Assembly (NCBI GenBank): GCA_004194705.1
Contig: SADC01001302.1
Location: 372,001-436,000, forward strand
Reading direction: 5' to 3'
DNA: 64,000 nucleotides
Origin: Ditylenchus dipsaci
Lineage: Eukaryota > Nematoda > Chromadorea > Rhabditida > Anguinidae
Below, piece by piece: positions 1-10,400 of the stretch. Position 1 is the first letter of the stretch, and each line of letters opens with the position of its first letter. The notes under the pieces are model-generated. The model did no database searches, was not told the DNA's origin, and saw only the letters and a list, made by a program, of their open reading frames with translations. The translations under genes were made by a program, and so were the position numbers.

Positions 1-125
1 AGTGGGATCGAACCGGAAAAATTTAGAAAATAAATAAATTCGGGCAAAAAAGGGTTAAAAGTCACCAAAACGAGTCTATTTTCAGCAGACTACTCAAAAT
101 ATTGAGAATAAATAAAAAATCAACT

Positions 126-1034
126 TTAATCATTCTTATCTTCCTTCTTACAGAGCGGACATGTTGCGTTCTTTTTAAACCATTTGTCTACACATTTTTT
201 ATGATACACATGTTCACATTTCAAGCTTTTTATTTCTGCTAAACCATGCAGACCTTTTATGCAAATGCAACATTTGTTTTGAATATCTTCAATATTTTTT
301 CTATCGGGCAGATTTTTTAAAGCTTTAATTTCAAGAATAGTTTTTTCAAACTGCTGTATGACCTCTTCCTGTACTTCCTTTATTCCCGCGAATTCTTCTT
401 GTTTTAGATCCCAGAATGTTTCGATGACTGCACGACTTGTTGCTAATCATTTCTTTTTTTTTCCTTCAACATCATGTAAAAAATCTTTCAATATTTTCGA
501 CAAAGGAGCATAGTTTTCAAAGTTTTCGTTGTTACAAACTGCTTTGTCAGCTTCTTTACAGCCTTGATTTATCAAGTATTTTAAATTTTGTAAACACAAA
601 TTTGTAATTGCGTATTTGATAGCATCCATGAATCCTAATTGTTTCCAGGGATATGAAATCTTAGCCACTTTTTTAAACAAAAATTCAAAAGCTTTGGTGG
701 AAAAGCAACCATTTTTTGCACGTAATCTTGAGCTACTTCTATCCAGTCTTTAAAATTTTCGGCAGTAGTTATTGGACTTTTATTTTTTTTCGCTTTTAAA
801 TTCTCCACGCTTACAAATATTTCGTCTTTTTTCAAATTTTCTATTTCAGTGAAAAAGGTATACGCATTTTTTATGTCTTCAGCTGATTCGTCAGCCTGCA
901 ATTCTAACTGCACTGAATTCTTATGACCTTCATCACTATGCTTTTGGTTGATATGATGTGCTTTTTGAAATATGTCATATAGTGCTAAGAAATGTAGTTG
1001 CTGTCGGCATGTTGTTAAAAAATTTGGAAAGCTT
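126..1034 (-). CDS. RING-H2 finger protein, C-terminal exon (disrupted)
   Basis: Likely E3 ubiquitin ligase. Near the C-terminus (about 150-275) eight ligands are spaced as a RING-H2 finger: CCIC, then CEHVYHKKC, ten residues, then CPLC; the stop is at 126-128. Upstream is a charged, probably helical region (ETFWDLKQEEF, EEVIQQFEKTILEIK). An acceptor at 1035-1036 joins the 2574-2871 exon in phase. Two lesions break the frame: a one-base shift near 695-705, where VQKMVAF must continue as STKAFEFLFKK in another frame, and an in-frame TGA at 447-449 after a lysine run, followed in the same frame by coding-like sequence up to the RING. The shift looks like a homopolymer error; the stop could be a real mutation, a missed intron or an error. 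The RING is clear; the substrate is unknown. Confidence 0.6.
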
Positions 1035-1468
1035 CTAAACACATTTTTCTTTAGTGAATCTGGTTCTTTTTTGCTTTAGTTTTCCCTTTTGTTGTTTTTT
1101 TGTAGCCTTTTTGCTTGTGATTAATCGCCGGTTAGGCTCGCGTACGCTAGTACGGATTCAAACATATTCTGCGAACTACAAAATAGTAACAAATGTTTTT
1201 TACGTCCGTCCTAACGTCCGCTGATCTACTCAGCGTACAAGCACAAGCCAAAAAAATAACAGGGGAGACCAACGCAAAAATGGGCCATATTCGGCATGAG
1301 GGATTACATTTGAGACATAACTACTCTTAAACGACAAATTCGCCAACCACTAAACTTGTGTATGACAGAACACAAATTGGCCACCACAAATACCGAAAAA
1401 GATCTAACAGCGTGACTTCCCAAAAGTAATAAATGTAATTAATATGAATTTTTCAAATGTCGCTTTAA

Positions 1469-1580
1469 AGGACCATGGTTTTGACGATTGTCCCCCCGCC
1501 AATTCAATTTTTTTTCCAAATCATTGAACTTCTGTGCGGAATTTTCGTGCAGAATTTCAAGTCGTATAAACAATATCAAT
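1469..1580. mobile_element. piggyBac-type MITE, one arm only
   Basis: Starts with TTAA (1465-1468) then AGGACCATGG, followed by CGCCAATTCAA and a CATTGAACTTCTG segment. The same arm occurs in the complete TTAA-flanked copies at 12598, 57527 and 60472. The opposite arm is missing. Confidence 0.5.
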
Positions 1581-1744
1581 ATCATAAAGCGATATTTCTG
1601 GGACAAATGGTCTAAAATTGATTTAGGCACCTCAAGTATTTTTTTATTTTTGAAATTTTAGTCAAAATTTTTTTCACTTCAAAATCTCATCATACATTGG
1701 ATATTTGACATTGAAAATGTTTTTTACCCAAATGTCCTTTTTAA

Positions 1745-1855
1745 TAAACATTGATGCATGGGGCTTAGATGGGGCTTAGAGATGCGCGCACTCACTTACC
1801 TTAGACATTTTCGAGCAAGACTCTCGATTAAAAATGCATATAGTGGCTCTTTTTG
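1745..1855. repeat. Dispersed repeat with TTAGACAT motif
   Basis: Contains GGGGCTTAGAGATGCGCGCA and ACCTTAGACAT followed by a TCTCGATTAAAAATGCATA tail. Related copies are at 14620-14765, 61150-61265 and, as a hairpin, 63580-63750. No coding content. Confidence 0.5.
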
Positions 1856-2573
1856 CCCAGCTCTAATGACTAAAACAGGGTAGAATACCTTAATACAAGG
1901 TTTACCTTGGTCCTCCAAGGCAAAAAGTCATATCTTGGTCAAATTTTTTTTTTCAAAAATCAATTTTTTATGTTGCAAAGTGCTACAAAATAACTTTTTT
2001 ATCGTTTTAAGCACATAAAAGTTACTTAGGAGTCATTTAAATATGATTTTTAAATAAGCGAAAAATGCAACCAACCACCCCCCCCCTTCCCCCCCCCCCC
2101 CCTCGAGCTAAATAAGTTCCGGTTATCCAACACTCCAGTTATCCGGCACTCTCGGTTATTCGGCACCTTGAGGCCGGTCCCCAGGGGTGCCGGATACCGA
2201 CGTTTGACTGTATATAGGTCAGGATTGTCTAAAATTGGATTTAAAAATTGATGTACATTATTTGATTTAAAACAAAATAAGTGTAACTAATCACTACGCC
2301 AATAAAATTCTTTTATGTAGTCTGATTGGGCGATGTCGAGCAACCTTAGACTAGAGTATAATATGGTTCAAAGTTTCGGAAAAAATTCAAGTAGCAGTAA
2401 AAGTAAACAAAAATATAATTTCGAAGCAATTTAGCTGTTCCCTGCAAATTAAAAAACTCAAAATTGACAATGGTATTCTAAAATGAAATAAAGAAGAATT
2501 TATAATTTTATATTTTACGTTGACTTTTCAACTCCAAAAGCAAAAAATGAAATTTGAAAAATCATGAACTTAC

Positions 2574-2871
2574 AAAAAGTAGAACAGAGAAACTGGTGAA
2601 TAAACTTTTGTTTTATCAAACCAAGCAGGATTAGGCAGTTTTAATGCCTCTTTGACTATTTTTTGATACTCTGATACTAATTGGGAGCTTTTAAATTCAG
2701 CTTTCCAATTAATTTCTGTTTGACTTTCGAAATTCTCTTTAATATTGTTATACCTTTGCTTAATACCCGAACATTTTTTGAAAAATATATCATGGGCAAA
2801 GCTATTCATATTTTTTTCCGCAATACTTATAACGTTTTTTTCAAACGTTTGCTTTTCTGTGCTACACGACA
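2574..2871 (-). CDS. Internal exon, probably of the RING-finger gene
   Basis: About 99 codons, lysine- and glutamate-rich and probably helical (EKNVISIAEKNMNSFAHDIF, YQKIVKEALKLPNPAWFDKT). A minus-strand acceptor lies at 2872-2873 and a consensus GTAAGT donor at 2568-2573. It ends in phase 2, which joins the 1034 acceptor without a stop, supporting one transcript with the RING exon. I recognise no domain. The join to the signal-peptide exon at 4740-4997 is one base out of phase, so that link is weaker. Confidence 0.45.
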
Positions 2872-2976
2872 CTAATGTAGATAATGAAAAAATCTAAATA
2901 TTCTTTTTAAAATTATTAACTTAATTTTTTATACAGTTAAGTCTCGGTTTGAAAATACCTCGAGCGGTATGTCTAA

Positions 2977-3189
2977 CACTAGAATATCTGAGTATGCTAT
3001 GAGTTCGTTGTGCTGCAGAATTTCACGGTGAACACAATAGTGAAAAAATGGTAAAAAAGTAACCATTCAGGGGTCAGCTGCCCTTCTGAACCAGCAACGT
3101 AATGATTTATTTCAACTTTTTTTCACTATCGTGTTCACAGTGAAATTCGGCACCAGAACGTACTTTTAGCACACATCAGCGTTCCAGTG
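2977..3189. mobile_element. Palindromic MITE of the CACT...AGTG TTAA family
   Basis: Inverted arms match through TTCACGGTGAACACAATAGTG and CACTATCGTGTTCACAGTGAA. The right end is AGTG followed by TTAA; the left end has CTAA before CACT. Related to the larger 29802-30940 element, whose two ends both carry TTAA. Non-coding. Confidence 0.55.
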
Positions 3190-3299
3190 TTAATTGAGGT
3201 GTAATTTGTAGAGATATTAAGTTTACTGATCCTACTAGGGCAACAGGCGCTATCGGCGCCAATATCATATTTGAAAGATTACATAAATAATAATCGATC

Positions 3300-3630
3300 A
3301 CATACCCTTACCTGGCTACCCTTTTTCTGGTTGACCGCCCTCTTGGCTACCCTCCTCCTGAATAACTCCCTCCTGGCTTTCCTCCTACTGGGTAGCACCC
3401 TCTTGGGTAACTTTCCTCATGAGTACACTCTCCTGGCTAGCTTCCTCTTGATCACCCTTCTCCTGGTTACCGTCCTCTTGGCCACCTTCCTGCTGGCTAC
3501 CCTCCTTTAGGTATCCCGTCCTGCCTACCCTCTTCCTGGCTAACCTCCTCCTGTGTATCTTTCTCCTGCTTCCCACCTACTGAGTAGCACCCTCCTTGCT
3601 ATTCGCTTCCTAGATACCCTCTTCCCGGAC
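3300..3630. repeat. Minisatellite, about 15-bp unit
   Basis: Degenerate tandem units close to CTCCTGGCTACCCTC run for about 330 bp. Because 15 is a multiple of three, long open frames (LLATLL-like) occur on both strands. They follow from the repeat and I do not call them genes. Confidence 0.75.
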
Positions 3631-4109
3631 TCGAGAATTGAAAACCACCAAAATCCAAGCTAAATCCACCACTTCTAATTTGGAGGGACTTAAAAACTTT
3701 TATTGGATCCTGCTCAATTCTACTCAGCTCGATTAGGCTTGAACACGAAAATCAACCCAAAATCCAGGCTAAAATCCACCATCTCCGATTTGGAGGGACT
3801 TGAAAACCTTTTTTTCAAAACCACCACAATTTTTTGGTCTTGTGCTTAACAGATAGCTAAGATGATGAATTTCAGAGTTCCGGAAAGATATTTGGCATAA
3901 GTTCACAAAAATTGGCAGAAAATCAAACTTGAACACAAAAGTGGCGACCCACCCACACATGCCAAATACTATACAGAGGTTTCATTGCGAAACCAAAAGA
4001 ACCTTCCCGTGATTAACACGAGAAAGGCCGTTTGTTACAAATATTGCGCTTTGTTCAGAATTTAATGCTAATCATCACTTCATTGATCAGTCTTCCAAAA
4101 GAAAGTTTT

Positions 4110-4570
4110 TTTTGTGTGAAAGTTTTGTATTTCAGGTTTGATGTATAACAGTTAGAACTTGGCGTAAAACTTTTTTTGCTAGGCGAAACTTTCAATTCGG
4201 ACATCAGATACGTGTTCATCGTACAGTCAAACTTGGATACAACACCGCACAAGGAAGCGACTCTAGGGTGGTGTTATATCGGGCGGTGTTGTATCCAGGT
4301 TTGACTGCAGTAGATTTACTTGCAAAACTACCTTCGATTTTAAACTCATCGTCAAATTTAACAATAAACATCTGATTTGAAAAAAAACCTAAAAAATTTA
4401 CTTATTCAAAGTTTGAAATCGAAGGGTAGTTTAACAAGTAAGTCGACACGCTGAATACGAATTTAATGTCAGAATTAAAAGGATTGCTTAGCAAAAAAGG
4501 TTTTACGTCAAGTTCTAACTAAGGTACATCAAACCTAAAATAAAAAAATTCACACAAAAGAAGTACTGTT
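4110..4570. mobile_element. Foldback element with a MITE in it
   Basis: Arms at about 4110-4170 and 4500-4570 are reverse complements (AGGTTTGATGTA, AGTTAGAACTTG, CGTAAAAC). A second inverted pair lies inside. The 84-bp CAGTC MITE at 4224-4307 sits within it. Confidence 0.55.
4224..4307. mobile_element. 84-bp TA-flanked MITE (CAGTC family)
   Basis: Begins CAGTCAAACTTGGATACAAC after TA and ends with the complement GTTGTATCCAGGTTTGACTG. The smallest member of a family with larger copies at 17970, 28121, 42114, 50300, 52926 and 53214. The termini resemble Tc1/pogo-type elements. Confidence 0.6.
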
Positions 4571-4739
4571 TTTGAAAGACTTTTGAATTCACACATACAC
4601 AATACACTAAAAATTTAGAAATATTTCGTGAATCGAAAAAAATTGGTCAATGTCGGTGTTTTTCTTATAATCCTGTATTAAAACTGCGGTGAAAGCTCAA
4701 GAATTTATGTATGATCTATAGTAATACAGGTTGACTCAC

Positions 4740-4997
4740 CTTCCATTTAACTTTTTCAACATTTTCAAGAAGTGTAATAGCTTCATTGTGCAATTTAATA
4801 AAATTTTCTATTTCTGGAAGATGATTATCAAAGTTTACATCAGTTGTCTTTAGGTTGGAATAATCATTGAAAAGGGACAGCCGATTTTCAAGTGCTTTTT
4901 TGTTATGCTCAAGGTCAGATCTTAAATCAGCCCTACTGACTTCCATTAATATACATAATATTAGCGCTAATATAACATTCCGATAAATTGTTTTCAT
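4740..4997 (-). CDS. First exon with signal peptide
   Basis: An ATG at 4995-4997 opens 86 codons. Residues 1-23 look like a signal peptide: basic start (MKTIYR), hydrophobic core (NVILALILCILM), then a polar turn. The rest is charged and probably helical (LRSDLEHNKKALENRLSLF). The exon ends at a strong donor, GGTGAGT, in phase 0. It lies upstream of, and on the same strand as, the two exons at 2871 and 1034, so the whole could be a secretory-pathway protein with a C-terminal RING. A separate small secreted protein is equally possible. Confidence 0.45.
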
Positions 4998-5613
4998 TGT
5001 TTTGTAACAAAAACCCTGAACTTGTTTTTTTAATTAAAAATTAAAATAACATGGATAAAAATAAAAACAAAAATAGTACAAAATTGAGAGCAAATTTTAG
5101 TTATCTCGACTTTTAGAGTTTTCGAATTTAGTAAAAAACAAAAGTTTAATACTTTTCACTAGGCTCAACCAGCTGACCGACAAAGAATAGCCTATTGCTG
5201 ACTCTTTTACATGGAAAAGTTTGGTAACGTGAAAATTCGTGCCTACTGGCTTTGAAAAAAACTTAAGTGCACCAATTGAAGCACACGGCGTATTCACAAC
5301 AAATGTAAAAATAAGATCTGTGAAAAGCATGAAGCAGTGCTTTTGCTTATCCAAAAGCACTGCTGCTCAGATGAGCATAAGGTACATACAAGATTTTACG
5401 TACAAGCGAATAAAGCAGTCAAGCAGAGTGATTGCCTTTCAAACAGTGCCACACAACCATATGCAAGAATCATCGAAAACGATGTATGAAAAAAATCATT
5501 ATTTTTTCTAACCAACTCTTCTGTCTCTTCATACAAAATTTATGAACATAGCTAAAAACGCAGAAGTAAGTTAACGATTGCCCTGGAGAGATCAGTCTTT
5601 GTGGATATAAGTA

Positions 5614-5882
5614 GGCTCTAGTAAACAATACGTTTCCATTTTTCGCCTTGGTCCCTCCTGTTGCTTTTTTTTTGAAAAACAGCTTGGTCCCCTGTCGTTT
5701 TGATAGTAATCATGATTAAGGTGATCAAGTTAACTATAATCCCCATAAATTACTATATGAAAATTACTATCATCATATTAACATAACTATAATGGTCAGC
5801 GGGACCAAGCTATTTTTCAATAAAAAAACAACAGGGGGGGGGGGTCCAAGGCAAAAAGGAAAAGGTATTGTTTACTAGAGCC
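5614..5882. mobile_element. GGCTCTAG foldback element
   Basis: Near-perfect inverted termini start GGCTCTAGTAAACAATAC. Arms carry the CAACAGGGGGACCAAGGC word also found at 61370-61811. It is flanked by direct copies of a 21-bp sequence (CAGTCTTTG, T or C, GGATATAAGTA) at 5593-5613 and 5885-5905, longer than a normal target duplication. No coding capacity. Confidence 0.6.
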
Positions 5883-6164
5883 AACAGTCTTTGCGGATAT
5901 AAGTACATAGAGGTCACGGAATCGTTCTACGAAATCCTAAGCCTATAGAAACGAAAATTGAAAGCCAATAAATATGAGGATAACAACTAATTGTATTCAT
6001 CCAAAACAAACAGTTTGGGTTTCATCGATAATACCTACATTTTTATCAGCATTTTTAAAATCTCCATACTTCTAGAATCAAGACAGATCATTAAAACCCA
6101 AGATCCACGGCTATAAATTACAACAAACATTTAAAGAAAATTAGCGACAATAAAAATGTGTGAT

Positions 6165-6640
6165 ACTTAATTTTTCCCCCAAATCACTGAAAAATGTACT
6201 TTAATTTAAAATGTCCCCTAATTTCTGAAATATGCCCCTAAGAATGCCCTCTAATGTTTTTTCTTGCTGTCTTAGACGCTTTTCTCGGTACCAAGGGTAA
6301 TTTTGGTTACTGGACACAATTCTAATTTCAGTTTCACTGGTTTGAGGTGGACCTGAGAGGGCCATTACACCTTCATTAGTCGATCCTGGATGTCAACTGC
6401 GTCAGTGTACGAATTCGTGCACTTGTTAGTGCCATAAATTAAACCTCAATTATTCAGAAACTAATCAAACTGACACTAAAATCGTGATAGGCAAACCGAA
6501 ATTACTCGTAGGAGCGATAAAAACGTATATCACAAGAGGAATGAAAAATTAGGGGGCATTTTTTGAAGTTTAGTGGGAATATTTCAGGGATAAGTGGGCA
6601 TATTTTAGAAATTAGGGAGCATTTTTTAGCAAGCAGAAGG
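6165..6640. mobile_element. Foldback with iterated CCCCTAATTT word
   Basis: The left arm (6165-6262) repeats variants of ATGCCCCTAATTTCTGAAAT; the right arm (6540-6640) holds the complement, TTAGGGGGCATTTTT, several times. The 280-bp centre is not recognisably coding. I could not find a target duplication. Confidence 0.45.
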
Positions 6641-7453
6641 CAGAATTAAATATTACCCAATAAAATTTGAGTGCGAAATTCAGTAATTTGCTGACAACAT
6701 TCGGAATTTACGATGGCGTTTGTAATTTTACCGTTAAAAAGAAAAAATAGATCCCCTTTTGTGACATTAATTGAATTACTGTATTTTCAATCTTTCGATT
6801 CTTCATTCCATTTTCTAATTTTAATTCTTTTAATTTTTTCTAACGTAGGCAATGCTTTAGGCGCAGAGTAGACTAGCGCACGTTAAGACAAGCTTAAATG
6901 TGTTTCTTTCCATGAGAATTCCAATATAAAAGCACAGGTTCGGGTTAGAGAGTTCTATATACAAAATAGATGTGAACATGAAAAAATAATAAAGACGCAA
7001 AATTCAAAAAATGTCATAAAAAGGGCCAAACGCCTACTCACTAAAAATCATTCCGCCAATTCCTACTTATGAGACACCCTTACCATTATCCGTTAGTTTT
7101 TGAGGGTCCTGATAAATAATACGCCCTGTTAGATTTAGAAAGTTAAAGTCTATTTACAAAGTCAAACCTGAATATATGAGCACAGGTTCGGGTTAGAGAG
7201 TAAATACTCTCTGGGCAAAACGACCAGAAATGTGAGTGCTTTTTTCGCCTCAGGCACAAAAGTGAGTCAATTTTCTACCTATTTTGCCTTGTTCGCTCAG
7301 ACACTCTATTCTCGATGTCTGAAAAAAAATTCTAGGACTGTTATAACATTTTTACTTTGCTCTACACGGTCGGAATTTGCGAATTAGATCGTACAATTTG
7401 GTTCACCTTTTCGACTCTAGAGTCTAGACTAATTTTTACCAAGAAGTTTACAG
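6641..7453. other. A+T-rich interval before the kinesin exons
   Basis: No convincing exon seen. A 20-bp direct repeat, GCACAGGTTCGGGTTAGAGA, occurs at 6936 and 7182. Upstream kinesin motor exons were looked for and not found. Confidence 0.4.
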
Positions 7454-10400
7454 GGTTGGTCGGTCAGAATCAGACGTTCGCCCAGACATTCCATTAAGTG
7501 GTCAACACATCCGAGATGAACACTGCCAGTTTGTCAATGAGGATGGTATGGTGAGTTTGGTGCCTATGGAAGGTGCTGAGTGCTTTGTGAATGGCCAGCC
7601 AGTACAAACCTCCACCAAACTAAACACTGGTACCCGAGTGATTCTTGGAAGACACCATGTGTTCAGATACAATGACCCACTAGAAGCCAGGCAGAGCAGG
7701 CACAATTTAGCTGCAGCTACAAGTTGGATTTTATTTGAAAGGTTTCAGAAAAATACTTATGAATTACATTTCAGAGGAGCCAATAGACTGGAAATATGCT
7801 CAAATGGAATTGTATGAAAAACAAGGAATCGACTTGAAGCAAGAGATGGAGAAAAAACTGTTAGAAATGGAGGTTCAGTTCAGAAAAGAAGTCGAAGAAC
7901 TAGAAAGGCAGCACAAACGGAAAAACAATGTTAGTAAAAATTTTGTGCCGAATAAAAAAAAGTCTATTTTCTTTTTTAGGAATATGAATCAAGAATCGAA
8001 AGCTTGCAGAGGCAGGTCGACCTGGCACAAAGCATGATTTCTTCTTCCGGCTGTTCGACCTGGGATGGGACGGGAGGCGAGTTGATACTCAGTAAGAGCT
8101 TGTTGGCTGAAGGTTTGTAGTGTTTTTGTGCAAATGTGTTTAAAAAAAGTCTTACTGTAACTTGCTATTCAAACTAAAAATCGTTTCTCGTGAATAGGGT
8201 TGTCGACTTTCGACTTTTAAGTCGAAAGTCGAAAAGTCAAATTTTTTTAAAGGCACATTTTTTTTACCGGAGTGTATACCCAACTTTTAATTCTGAGTAT
8301 GTGTTGTAAAATCAGATTTTCGCTCCGAGACCGAAAATCGACCTTAAAAAAATTTCGACCTTTCGACTTTCGACTTAAAAGTCGAAAGTCGACAGCCCTA
8401 CTCGTGAAATATACAAATTTACAGTTTCGAATTTAGTGAATGAAGAGCAGTGGACTACCGAACAAGAGCGCATGTGCGTCAATCAGGTTAGCAAATCCAC
8501 TATAAACTATAGAAAATAACAAAAATTTAGCTGTCAAATGGAGATATCACCAATTTACCTCTGTGAGAGACGACTTGTGGGGCAATGCTATATTTTTGAA
8601 GGAAGCTAATGCTATTGCTGTGGAACTTAGGAAAAGGGTAGGAAATTTTTACGCAAAGGCTAATCCTTTACATGGGCATATGTGTAAATTCGTAGGTTCA
8701 ATTCCAATTTGTGCTGCTAACAGACACCATGTACAGTCCTCTGCCACCCGATTTACTGCCTCCTGGTGAAGATCTGTCGTTGAGACCATACCCTAAAACT
8801 GTAGTAGCCATCCAAGTGAGGGACTTCAAAAATGGGGCACTCCACTACTGGAGTCTCGAAAAGCTGAAGTAAGCAATTGTCGGTAATAGTCAAAACCACA
8901 CCAATTTACAGACCACTGCTTTATTATACCTTTTTTGCTTTTTTGTTCCACACACACAAATTTGATCCAAACACCACCATTGCTAACCAAAAATTTCACT
9001 CCTACTACTAACATCAAATTTGTGGTTGTTTTTCTTCGTCTGTTGGTTATTGTGGCAAGATTTTAGGCAGCGTTTGGAAGATATGCGCAGACTGTACAAT
9101 GCAGATGTGAGTGAAGCAGCCACTCCAGACAAGCCATTTGCTAACATTGGGCAGATGTTAGGAGCTATGATGTTACCTGGAACGCCCGGCGAAGAGACCA
9201 ATAGTTTGAGTCCTGACAGGTAGGGCACCGAATTAATTGTATTTGCTCTTAACTGAGCTCTAAATGGTTCAAAAAGGGCTTGCTTAAAAAACAGCTAGAT
9301 AGCCACTAAATTTGGTGAATATTTGATACGCATTGAAACCACGATAACGGCACCCTCGGCACCCGGGGCCGGTTCTGGCCATGGTTAAGTAAAATATAGA
9401 AACGCGCCATAATTGGGCACTCTCGATGACTAGGCAGCTCAGGATCAGATTTATTAAATGTATACAAAATTATGTAAGTATAGTTGTGTATTAGTGATGT
9501 CATTATGAAGCTAGTCTCAGGTTTTTAGCAAGTAAAATTTTTATATACGTATCAGTAATAGGTGTATTATCGTCCACTTCACCACTTTTCACTGGAAACC
9601 AACCGTTTTTATGGTTCGAAAAATTTACATAACTAATTTCTTTCTTTACAGGGACCGTCTAAAAGCAATGCGAGATGTGTACAAGGAAGCAAGCACAGCT
9701 CCGGACACCCCCTCAGAGATCGAGACTGACGACGATGATGTGAGCATGGACGTGTGGATGGGCACTGACCCTTTCTACGATCGCTTTCCCTGGTTCTGTC
9801 TGGTAGGCAGGCATTTGTATACTTGAGTAACTTGCTGCACAGCCAGCCATTAATCCACAAAGTTGCTGTGGTCAACGAGAAGGGGGATGTCAAGGGATAT
9901 CTGCGAGTCTCCATTGAGCCTGTTTCGATTAGTCAGAAAGAAATCAATGAATCTGATGCTCCTCCTAAGGGAGTCAGACAAATGGCTAGGCTCAACTTCA
10001 GAAAGAAGACTTTTTGAAGAGGAATGGCCAGAAGAAAACCACCACGAGCGGCACTAAATCCAGCTTGAACTCTGAGGGGTACGCCTCTTCAGAAAACGGT
10101 AATTTTGATTTTTTTTTACTGAAATTACAAGCCTTTGAAGTTTCACACAGCTCCAACTTAGCGATCTAAAATAAAAGTTACTAGTTTTTCAGAATCAACA
10201 GCAGAAGAGCTAGAGGTGGAATTCCCAAAGCACATAGTCAAAGGCAAGGAGTTCTCATTTCGTGTGGTGGTCATTGAGGCCTTTAATGTGCCGCTCCAGT
10301 ACACTGATGTGTTCTGTCAATTTAAGTATTATTTTTCTCACTTCGTTTACTTAAACATTCTTAAGAAAGAATTCAGTTTCCTACATCGACATGACGAGGC

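Noticed and set aside
2080..2103. C-rich tract as telomere or regulatory motif
   Set aside because: Two homopolymer C runs separated by TT; simple slippage-prone sequence with no repeat unit.
3271..3576. Leucine-rich open frame resembling a membrane protein
   Set aside because: It is a 15-bp minisatellite; no start context, splice signals or family resemblance.
9809..9812. Programmed frameshift in the kinesin
   Set aside because: No slippery heptamer, and similar one-base losses occur in several other genes, so assembly error is likelier.
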